Source: Tannerella sp.
GTDB taxonomy: Bacteria > Bacteroidota > Bacteroidia > Bacteroidales > Tannerellaceae
Assembly: GCA_031271245.1 (NCBI GenBank)
Contig: JAISWC010000136.1
Coordinates: 1-5,634, forward strand
Reading direction: 5' to 3'
DNA: 5,634 bases
A program made the position numbers and the translations under genes. The notes under the pieces are model-generated. The model saw nothing but the letters and a program-made list of their open reading frames with translations. It was not told the origin of the DNA and searched no databases. How positions within the stretch are numbered: the first letter of the stretch is position 1; every line of letters starts with the position of its first letter. This document shows, piece after piece, positions 1 through 5,634 of the stretch.

Positions 1-918
1 CCTCATGCCGAAGTGAACGCCATCGCGTCCGTACGCGAAGCATCCCTGCTGCGCGACGCAACGCTGTACGTCAACCTGGAACCGTGTTCCCATTACGGCA
101 AGACACCGCCCTGCACGGAATTGATTATCCGCAAACGCATTCCGCGGGTTGTCGTCGGTTGCCCGGATCCCTATTCGGAAGTGGCGGGACGGGGCATCCG
201 CATCCTGCGAGAGGCGAACGTGGAAGTAATTACGGGTGTGCTGGAACGGGAGGCCGTCGCGCTGAATGCCTTTTTCATAACGGCGCAGACGCAGCAGCGA
301 CCGTATGTCATCCTGAAATGGGCGCAGAGCGCGGACGGATTCATCGACCGTGTCCGGACAAACCCGTCCGAAAGGCCGGCGCAGTTGTCCACCCCCGTCA
401 CGCGCCGCATTGTCCATAAACTTCGTTCCGAAGTGGCCGCCATACTGGTCGGAACGCAAACGGTACGGCTCGACAATCCTTCCCTGACCGTACGCCACTG
501 GGCAGGCGCCTCGCCCGTGCGCGTGTTCATCGACCGCCATCTCCGTATCCCTTCTGCGTATCATCTGCTGGACGGCTCCGTACGCACGCTGGTATTTACC
601 GCCCAACCCGCCGCCGGACGACAGCGGGTGGAATACATTCACCTTGATTTTTCACAGCCTGTCATTCCCCAGATGCTGCTGCATTTATACAACCGGCAGC
701 TTTATTCCCTGCTGGTGGAAGGCGGCGCCCGGCTGCATCGCAGTTTTCTGGAATCCGGCCTGTGGGACGAGTTGCAGGTAGAAACGGTTTCCGTCTCCCT
801 GGGTAATGGCGTCAGACCGGCAAAGATTCCTTCCGGTTCAACCGTCGAACACCTCCGAACCGTTTGTTTTCCGGCTTCCGGACATGCCTCCGAAATCGCC
901 GTCTATGCCCGCAAATAA
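1..918 (+). CDS. ribD: RibD, bifunctional riboflavin biosynthesis deaminase/reductase (5'-truncated by window edge)
   Basis: RibD is a cytoplasmic two-domain enzyme of riboflavin synthesis. The N-terminal domain deaminates the diaminopyrimidine made by GTP cyclohydrolase II, and the C-terminal domain reduces the ribosyl side chain with NADPH. The frame is open from base 1 and the fragment has 305 residues. It begins with Pro-His-Ala-Glu, the HAE zinc/catalytic motif (H2, E4), followed by EPCSHYGKTPPC with zinc-ligand cysteines C29 and C38. The linker GCPDPYSEVAGRGI (about 54-66) is typical. The reductase domain runs from about residue 102, with KWAQSADG (106-113), LVGTQTVRLDNPSLTVR (149-165) and the phosphate-binding VEGG (239-242). 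In E. coli RibD the HAE histidine is near residue 50, so roughly 45-50 N-terminal residues are missing. The GTG at base 13 lies inside the zinc motif and is not the start. The reading frame is intact to the TAA at 916-918. A terminator hairpin follows about 50 bases downstream, so ribD ends its transcript here. Confidence 0.96.
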   Translation, partial: PHAEVNAIASVREASLLRDATLYVNLEPCSHYGKTPPCTELIIRKRIPRVVVGCPDPYSEVAGRGIRILREANVEVITGVLEREAVALNAFFITAQTQQRPYVILKWAQSADGFIDRVRTNPSERPAQLSTPVTRRIVHKLRSEVAAILVGTQTVRLDNPSLTVRHWAGASPVRVFIDRHLRIPSAYHLLDGSVRTLVFTAQPAAGRQRVEYIHLDFSQPVIPQMLLHLYNRQLYSLLVEGGARLHRSFLESGLWDELQVETVSVSLGNGVRPAKIPSGSTVEHLRTVCFPASGHASEIAVYARK

Positions 919-968
919 CATATTGTAGCGTCTTATCATACACAAAACCATCCCGTGCGTATGTATAC

Positions 969-1011
969 AAAAAAAGGCATCCGACTGTCGGACACCTTCT
1001 TTTCTCTTTTT
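969..1011. terminator. Bidirectional intrinsic terminator between convergent ribD and trpB2
   Basis: A hairpin lies between the two converging stop codons. The outer stem is AAGG (974-977) with CCTT (995-998). A symmetric CA/CA internal loop follows, then the inner stem TCCGA (980-984) with TCGGA (988-992), closed by the triloop CTG. Seven A residues (969-975) precede it, giving a run of seven U in a minus-strand transcript after the stem. The T-rich tract at 1000-1011 (TTTT, TCT, TTTTT) serves the plus strand. It can therefore end both ribD (+) and trpB2 (-) transcripts. The U run is cleaner on the minus side, so I expect stronger termination of trpB2. Confidence 0.75.
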
Positions 1012-1047
1012 CGTACCGCGCACCGGTCGTTCAACAGCAACGCCGCA

Positions 1048-2409
1048 TCAGATGATTTGCTCCAGCTGGCTGAGATTTTTTGCCAGGACTTCGTCGGACA
1101 GTTCGTCGTTAATCAGTTCCTGTGCAAAATACTGGTCGTAGGCAGCCATGTCAATCAGTCCGTGACCGGAGAGGTTGAACAGGATGGTCCTCGGTTTGCC
1201 TTCCAGTTTGGCCTGTTCGGCTTCGCGGATGGCGGCGGCGATGGCATGTGCCGATTCGGGAGCCGGAATGATTCCCTCGGTACGGGCAAACAGCGTGGCG
1301 GCGTCGAACGTATCCAGCTGCTTGATGTCGACGGCTTCCATATAGCCGTCGCGCCGCAACTGGCTCACAATCGAACCTGCCCCGTGATAGCGCAGTCCGC
1401 CGGCGTGAATGTGTGCGGGCGCAAACGTATGTCCGAGCGTGAACATCGGCAGCAGCGGCGTGTAGCCTGCCTCGTCGCCAAAGTCGTACTGGAAGGCGCC
1501 GCGCGTCAGTTTCGGACACGAAGCCGGCTCGGCCGCCACAATGCGTACGTCCCTGCCCTCGACCAGCTTGTGACGGAGGAACGGGAAACTGATGCCCGAA
1601 AAGTTCGATCCGCCGCCGAAACAGCCGATGACCACGTCGGGATATTCGTCTGCCAGCGCCATCTGTTTTTCGGCCTCGAGGCCGATGACGGTCTGATGCA
1701 GGATGACGTGATTCAGCACGCTGCCCAGCGTATATTTGCAGTTGGGCGTCTGCATCGCCAGTTCGATGGCTTCGGAGATGGCCGTGCCCAGACTGCCCTG
1801 ATAGGTCGGGTTGTCGGTCAGGATTTTGCGTCCCGCCTTGGTGCTCATACTGGGCGAGGCAATCACCTGTGCGCCGAAAGTCTGCATGATGGAACGGCGG
1901 TAGGGTTTCTGGTTGTAACTGACCTTCACCATGTAGACGGCCAGTTCAAGCCCGAACGCCTTGGCGGCGTATGCCATGGCGGCACCCCACTGTCCGGCGC
2001 CTGTTTCGGTCGTGATGTTCGTGATGCCTTCCTGCCTGCAGAAGTAAGCCTGTGCAAGCGCGGAGTTCAGCTTGTGCGAACCTACCGGACTGACGCTTTC
2101 GTTCTTGAAATAGATGTGGGCGGGCGTGTCAAGCGCTTTTTCCAGTCCGTCGGCGCGCACGAGCGGCGTCGGTCGCCACACCTTGTACATCTCGCGCACC
2201 TCTTCGGGAATCTCAATCCACGCATCCGTCTGGTTCATCTCCTGGTGCACCAGTTCTCTGGCAAACAGTGGATAAAAATCTTCCGGATTCGCCGGCTGCC
2301 TCGTTCCCGGGTGCAGCGGCGGAAGCGGTTTGTTCTTCATATCCGCAGCGATGTTGTACCATGCCGTCGGAATCTCGTTTTCCTGCAATAAAAATTTCTT
2401 TGTACTCAT
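1048..2409 (-). CDS. trpB2: TrpB2-type tryptophan synthase beta-like PLP enzyme
   Basis: A 453-residue cytoplasmic fold-type II pyridoxal-phosphate enzyme that joins indole to a serine-derived aminoacrylate to give tryptophan. Family hallmarks are all present: SHKLNSA with the Schiff-base lysine K113, TETGAGQWG with the catalytic glutamate E135 (22 residues after the lysine, as in classical TrpB), phosphate-binding GGGSN (265-269), EGIIPAPESAHA (378-389) and the ring-contacting serine S414 in NLSGHG. The N-terminal extension, RPTPL near 79-83, and length above 450 (classical TrpB is about 400) mark the TrpB2 branch. No trpA or other trp gene is in the window, so it may work without an alpha subunit as an indole-salvage enzyme; some archaeal TrpB2 enzymes use O-phosphoserine, so the donor here is uncertain. 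The ATG at 2407-2409 is preceded by AGGAAAAG (2421-2414), a fair ribosome-binding site for this phylum. The gene is monocistronic within the window, with a terminator beyond its stop and a divergent neighbour upstream. Confidence 0.95.
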   Translation of the reverse strand: MSTKKFLLQENEIPTAWYNIAADMKNKPLPPLHPGTRQPANPEDFYPLFARELVHQEMNQTDAWIEIPEEVREMYKVWRPTPLVRADGLEKALDTPAHIYFKNESVSPVGSHKLNSALAQAYFCRQEGITNITTETGAGQWGAAMAYAAKAFGLELAVYMVKVSYNQKPYRRSIMQTFGAQVIASPSMSTKAGRKILTDNPTYQGSLGTAISEAIELAMQTPNCKYTLGSVLNHVILHQTVIGLEAEKQMALADEYPDVVIGCFGGGSNFSGISFPFLRHKLVEGRDVRIVAAEPASCPKLTRGAFQYDFGDEAGYTPLLPMFTLGHTFAPAHIHAGGLRYHGAGSIVSQLRRDGYMEAVDIKQLDTFDAATLFARTEGIIPAPESAHAIAAAIREAEQAKLEGKPRTILFNLSGHGLIDMAAYDQYFAQELINDELSDEVLAKNLSQLEQII

Positions 2410-2496
2410 AATACTTTTCCTGTTTTAGATAACTAATAATATAGCTCGGAAAGATTGCCTTCCTGAAAAAGAATCCATTGTTTCTGTTCTAACGGA

Positions 2497-2504
2497 CAAA
2501 GGAA
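2497..2504 (-). promoter_or_regulatory. Candidate -7 element of the trpB2 promoter (Bacteroidota type)
   Basis: Read on the minus strand, 2504 to 2497 is TTCCTTTG, one mismatch from the Bacteroidota sigma-ABfr -7 consensus TAnnTTTG. A TTG (2527-2525, minus strand) lies 20 bases upstream, a suitable place for the -33 element. Transcription would begin near 2490, giving a leader of roughly 80 bases before the trpB2 ATG. The second consensus base is wrong and no start-site data are available, so this is a candidate only. Confidence 0.4.
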
Positions 2505-2546
2505 CAAATAATAATTCATTTTTCCAATGATATGCTCAAAAAATTG

Positions 2547-2554
2547 TACTTTTG
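2547..2554 (+). promoter_or_regulatory. -7 promoter element for the outer-membrane barrel gene
   Basis: TACTTTTG matches the Bacteroidota -7 consensus TAnnTTTG exactly and sits in the common context TTG-TAC-TTTTG-CCG. Transcription should begin near 2560, leaving a short A-rich leader of about 20 bases before the ATG at 2583. A good -33 TTTG is missing; TTTC at 2521-2524 is the nearest, with a spacing of 22 bases, slightly long. The element also helps decide the start codon, because an ATG at 2532 would lie upstream of it. Confidence 0.7.
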
Positions 2555-2582
2555 CCGCAATAAATTCAAGAACAACGACAAA

Positions 2583-3818
2583 ATGAGGAATCAAAGATAT
2601 GTGATGGTACTGTTGTCCCTGTGGGGGATACTGCTTCCTGCACACGCGCAGCGCGAGCATTTCAAGTATGATTTTTACGGCTTTGTACGCGGCGAAGTGT
2701 ACGCCAATTCCCGCCAGAATACGGAAGCGGTGGACGGCCTGTTTTACCTGTTGCCCAACGACCGGCTTCCCGATGCCAGCGGGAATGACCTGAACGCCAC
2801 ACCGAGCAGCAGTTTTTACTCGTTTACCTCGCGTCTGGGGATGAATATCAAAGGCCCGGACATTGGGAAAGCCCGGTCGTCGGCCAAAATAGAAACCGAT
2901 TTCGGTGGACACACGGGCATCACGTTCGTACTGCGCGTCCGGCAGGCATGGACGAAACTGGACTGGGACGGCGGCTCCTCCGTACTGCTGGGTCAGACGT
3001 GGCATCCGTTCTTCGGCGAGGTGGCTCCGCAGGTGTTGAACCTTTCAACCGGCGCACCCTTCCAGCCTTTCAACCGCAGTCCGATGCTTCAGTACACGTA
3101 CAGCCGCAAGGGATGGATGTTCAAGGCTGCCGCCCTCTATCAGCTGGTTTATCTCTCCACCGGGCCTTTCGGAAAGACGGAAGATTACCAGAAAAACGGC
3201 CTGCTGCCCGAGCTTTGCGCCGGAGTGGACTATGGCCGCGACGGCTGGCTGGCGGGTGCGGGCGTGGAGATGCTTTCGCTGAAACCCCGGTTGCAGTCGA
3301 CCCTGGGCGGGAATACGTATCGCGTGGACGAACGCCTCACGACGTTTTCGTACGAGGCTCATGCGCAGTACAGGAACCGCCTGCTCTTTCTTGCCGGAAA
3401 GACGATGCTGATCTCGAACATGAACCATGCAGCGCTGATAGGCGGCTACGGCGTCAGCGCCATCGACCCCCTGACGGGAGAACAGCAGTACACGCCCTTC
3501 CGCCACTCCACCAGCTGGGTAAACCTTGTCTACGGCAATCGCTGGCAGGGAGGTCTGTTCGGCGGCTATACGAAAAACCTCGGTACCGGCAAACTGTTGA
3601 CGAGTGAAGATAAAATCTACGGACTGGGTATGAACCTGGATCAGTTGCTTACGGTCAGCGCACAGGGCAGTTACAATCTTCCCCACTGGAAAGTCGGCGT
3701 CGAATATCAGGCCGCTACGGGCTGGTACGGAGCCTTCGATCTGGCCGACGGGACGGTCTGGAATACCCATGCAGTCACCAACCACCGTATTGTGGCGCTC
3801 TTCATGTATTTCTTCTGA
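2583..3818 (+). CDS. Uncharacterised outer-membrane beta-barrel (porin-like) protein
   Basis: A 411-residue exported protein. Residues 1-22 form a signal peptide: a basic start (MRNQR), the hydrophobic core VMVLLSLWGILLP, and AHA before Gln23 as a signal peptidase I site. The mature chain has alternating aromatic/polar stretches typical of outer-membrane strands and ends in RIVALFMYFF, with the C-terminal Phe recognised by the Bam machinery. Distinctive blocks are YDFYGFVRGE (29-38), GQTWHPFFGEVAPQVL (137-152), GAPFQPFNRSP (157-167), YTPFRHSTSW (303-312) and GYTKNLGTGK (328-337). I recall close relatives in Bacteroidales annotated only as hypothetical or outer-membrane proteins. Passive uptake through a porin-like channel is my inference; the substrate is unknown. 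I chose the ATG at 2583 over the in-frame ATG at 2532 because the 2532 start would put 17 charged residues before the signal peptide and lies upstream of the -7 element. There is no Shine-Dalgarno, only an A-rich leader, as is usual in this phylum. Confidence 0.88.
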   Translation: MRNQRYVMVLLSLWGILLPAHAQREHFKYDFYGFVRGEVYANSRQNTEAVDGLFYLLPNDRLPDASGNDLNATPSSSFYSFTSRLGMNIKGPDIGKARSSAKIETDFGGHTGITFVLRVRQAWTKLDWDGGSSVLLGQTWHPFFGEVAPQVLNLSTGAPFQPFNRSPMLQYTYSRKGWMFKAAALYQLVYLSTGPFGKTEDYQKNGLLPELCAGVDYGRDGWLAGAGVEMLSLKPRLQSTLGGNTYRVDERLTTFSYEAHAQYRNRLLFLAGKTMLISNMNHAALIGGYGVSAIDPLTGEQQYTPFRHSTSWVNLVYGNRWQGGLFGGYTKNLGTGKLLTSEDKIYGLGMNLDQLLTVSAQGSYNLPHWKVGVEYQAATGWYGAFDLADGTVWNTHAVTNHRIVALFMYFF

Positions 3819-3830
3819 TTCAAAGAGCCG

Positions 3831-5634
3831 TCAGAACGGATACCCGACGGCGATATGAAATCCGACGCCTTCGTGTCTGGTTTTGTTGAAATAGCCTTTT
3901 TTACCGGTGTTGTAGGGGACATGCAGGGCGATGCCCACGTCGAGACGGATGATCAGTACTTCAAAATTGTAGCGGACACCGGCGCCGGTGCCGACCGCCA
4001 TGTCGTTCAGGAAATGGCGCCAGTCGAATGTCCCGTCGGAGCGTCCGCCTTCGCCTTCGCCGCGGAGCAGCCAGACATTGCCTGCGTCGAGGAACAGGGC
4101 GCCTTCCAGGTCGCCGGCCAGACGGAAACGATATTCCAGATTTCCTTCCAGTTTCAGGTCGCCGGTATGGTCGAGGTTGTTGAAGCGACTGTCTTTGTTC
4201 GGCAGGGAGCGTCCCGGCCCGATGGAGCGGATGGTGAACGCCCGGATACTGTTTGCCCCGCCCACGTAGAACTGTTCGCTGTAGGGCGAGACCGTCGAAT
4301 TGCCGTAGCTGTAGATCGCGCCGCCGCCAATCCGGCCCGCCAGACGGTGGTTGCGGTTCAGCACGTGGCTGTAGCGCAGTTCGGTCGTCAGTTTCAGGAA
4401 CTGGGAGAACGGGTTGCCCAGCAGTTTTTTGGATTCGCCAAATCCCTTTCCGGCCAGTGCGTAGACGGACGAGACAAGATTGCCCGACTCGGTGACGGAG
4501 AACTGCCACCAGGTTGTATGCCGTCCTTTCCGCACCGGCGCATTGTCCAGCGTGTAGGTGTAGCTGACGGAAGGAATGAACTGGTTGCGGAAGCTTTGGA
4601 ACAGGGCGCGGTTACTGCCGGCGACGCTGTCGAAACGTGCGGTCGTTCTCTCCAGCCGGTTGAACGAGAGGCGGAACGGCGTGAACGAATGGTGCCGGAT
4701 GGGGTTGGGGTTAAAATCGTAGGTCGCGCCGCCGCCGAACGACAGGATACGGAAGAACTCCGCCCGGTTCAGGCGGTTGGCATATAGCTGATATGTCGTG
4801 GAGGCGGGGAAGTCGTAAGCGCGCCGGAAGAACTCGGGGAGCAGCACGCGGGGGAAGACGAATGTCCCGGTGGCGCCGTATTCGTAATTGTCCGTCAGCG
4901 AGCCGGAACCGGAAGACCGGTCCATCAGCCACTCGTACGTTCCGTTGAGGCTGACACCCAGCGATTCGCCGCCGCCGAACAGGTTGTTTTTCGTCAGGGA
5001 AAACACCGCGCCCGGGCCGATGCGCCTGTTGCTGCCGGCCGTGAAGTTCACCTCCGTTTCTCCGCTTAGCGGCAGGTCATACATCGCCCGGACGGTCACG
5101 TCCAGCGTGTCGCAGTGGCGCGATTCGCTCCGGGGCGTGTACTGCATGTCGGTGTAGCGGAACACCGCCAGACGGTTCAGTTCCGACTGCGTTTGCGCCT
5201 GGCGGGTCTGGGAATACAAGTCGCCCGGCCTGAACCTGAACTGGCTGTACAGCACCGCCGGATGGATTTGCAGTCTGCCGCCGTAATGGATGGTAAGATC
5301 CTCGTAGCGGAGCGAATCGGTCGGCGGTTCGTTGGCATATCCGTAGAGATGGACGGCGATGTTCCCGATTTTCCAGGGTCGCATGACCGTGGGCGAGACA
5401 TCCCGCGCCAGTCCGACCCTCAAACTGACCTTTTGCGGCGCGAGCATGCTGTCGGCCGTGTAGGCGATGTGAGCGGGACGGAAATAGAAATAGCCGTTGT
5501 CGCGCATCAGGGTGGCGATCCGCTGGCGTTCCTCTTCCAGCCGGATGACGTTGAACTGGTCGCCCTTCCGGATGAGTCGGTCTTCGACCGAGAGTTTCAG
5601 CAGCGTATCCGCCCGCGAGAGTATCCGGCGGTAT
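3831..5634 (-). CDS. tamL: TamL-like BamA/TamA-superfamily outer-membrane assembly protein (5'-truncated by window edge)
   Basis: The visible part has 600 residues and the frame stays open to the window edge, so the ATG at 5505-5507 is internal: the 42 codons upstream continue the POTRA pattern (IRKGDQFNV, then LEEERQRIATLMRDNGYFYF). POTRA-like segments cover about residues 10-75 and 88-190, the second including RPGDLYSQ and LNRLAVFRYTDMQY. The barrel of an Omp85 protein follows, opening with SGETEVNFTAGSN and LTKNNLFGGGESLGVSLNG. GGANSIRAF (458-466) is the lid-loop motif equivalent to VRGF of BamA/TamA, with the conserved Arg. The chain ends in HIAVGYPF, a C-terminal Phe beta-signal. Such proteins insert barrels into the outer membrane. 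In Bacteroidota the TamA counterpart is a lipoprotein, TamL, working with TamB; I favour TamL over BamA from the IRAF-type loop and C-terminal region, but the N-terminus that would show a lipobox is outside the window. The end converges on the preceding barrel gene with 12 bases between stops. Confidence 0.87.
   Translation of the reverse strand, partial: YRRILSRADTLLKLSVEDRLIRKGDQFNVIRLEEERQRIATLMRDNGYFYFRPAHIAYTADSMLAPQKVSLRVGLARDVSPTVMRPWKIGNIAVHLYGYANEPPTDSLRYEDLTIHYGGRLQIHPAVLYSQFRFRPGDLYSQTRQAQTQSELNRLAVFRYTDMQYTPRSESRHCDTLDVTVRAMYDLPLSGETEVNFTAGSNRRIGPGAVFSLTKNNLFGGGESLGVSLNGTYEWLMDRSSGSGSLTDNYEYGATGTFVFPRVLLPEFFRRAYDFPASTTYQLYANRLNRAEFFRILSFGGGATYDFNPNPIRHHSFTPFRLSFNRLERTTARFDSVAGSNRALFQSFRNQFIPSVSYTYTLDNAPVRKGRHTTWWQFSVTESGNLVSSVYALAGKGFGESKKLLGNPFSQFLKLTTELRYSHVLNRNHRLAGRIGGGAIYSYGNSTVSPYSEQFYVGGANSIRAFTIRSIGPGRSLPNKDSRFNNLDHTGDLKLEGNLEYRFRLAGDLEGALFLDAGNVWLLRGEGEGGRSDGTFDWRHFLNDMAVGTGAGVRYNFEVLIIRLDVGIALHVPYNTGKKGYFNKTRHEGVGFHIAVGYPF

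Noticed and set aside
955..2391. A 478-codon open frame on the plus strand, antisense to trpB2 and slightly longer than it.
   Set aside because: The minus-strand protein carries every TrpB catalytic motif, while the plus-strand product has no recognisable domain and begins inside the terminator hairpin. GC-rich third positions commonly leave the opposite strand free of stops.
2425..2478. A 17-codon minus-strand frame (MDSFSGRQSF...) ending 15 bases before the trpB2 start, a possible leader peptide.
   Set aside because: It contains no Trp codon, and no convincing pair of alternative hairpins is visible, so a trp-type attenuator is not supported. A frame this short is expected by chance.
2485..2506. 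Inverted repeat TGTTC-N12-GAACA overlapping the candidate trpB2 -7 element, a possible operator.
   Set aside because: The arms are only 5 bases and do not extend on either side, and no regulator gene is nearby. Chance explains it well.
2433..3005. A 190-codon open frame on the minus strand covering the divergent promoter region and the start of the barrel gene.
   Set aside because: It is antisense to a convincing signal peptide and barrel sequence, and its 3' part runs through the AT-rich promoter region. I see no domain.
3827..3851. Stem GCCGTC / GACGGC at the end of the TamL-like gene, a possible terminator.
   Set aside because: It is six base pairs with a 13-base loop and no T run on either strand, lying mostly in coding sequence.
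4045..4063. Short CCTTCG-type repetition, possibly a slippage-prone repeat.
   Set aside because: It is only two to three imperfect copies, encoding Gly-Glu-Gly-Glu-Gly in a loop near the end of the TamL-like protein; too short to act as a phase-variable tract.
3855..4787. A 310-codon open frame on the plus strand, antisense to the TamL-like gene.
   Set aside because: The composition is that of a mirror frame, with no signal peptide, promoter or known motif, and the minus-strand frame is clearly a real Omp85 barrel.
2583..5634. The barrel protein and the TamL-like protein as a client/assembly pair.
   Set aside because: They are convergent and not co-transcribed, and Omp85 proteins serve many clients, so adjacency alone does not support a specific link.

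Overview
The window looks like a chromosomal segment from a fairly GC-rich member of the Bacteroidota, most likely Bacteroidales. The evidence is an exact Bacteroidota-type -7 promoter element (TAnnTTTG) at 2547-2554, translation starts without a strong Shine-Dalgarno sequence, a TamL-like BamA/TamA-superfamily protein with the GGANSIRAF loop signature, and an uncharacterised outer-membrane barrel protein of a kind I know from Bacteroides relatives. Hand counts of single 60-base lines give 57-67 % GC inside genes (541-600, 1921-1980, 3241-3300, 4021-4080) and about 30 % in the intergenic line 2461-2520. I cannot name the genus.

Layout: 1-918 (+) is the 3' part of ribD, the bifunctional riboflavin deaminase/reductase. 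919-1047 is a convergent spacer with a hairpin that can terminate transcription from both sides. 1048-2409 (-) is a complete stand-alone TrpB2-type tryptophan synthase beta-like enzyme. 2410-2582 is an AT-rich divergent promoter region. 2583-3818 (+) is a secreted, C-terminal-Phe outer-membrane barrel protein of unknown function. After only 12 bases comes the end of a convergent gene, 3831-5634 (-), a TamL-like outer-membrane assembly protein whose N-terminus lies outside the window.

The four genes do not form one operon: orientations alternate (+ - + -), so each is probably transcribed separately within the window. RibD serves riboflavin synthesis, TrpB2 probably makes or salvages tryptophan from indole, and the last two genes belong to the outer membrane. 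I see no mobile element, CRISPR array, tRNA, rRNA or defence system and found no previously undescribed system. The points most worth a second look are the uncharacterised barrel protein and its corrected start, the orphan TrpB2, the back-to-back promoters between these two genes, and the absence of terminator space between the last two genes.
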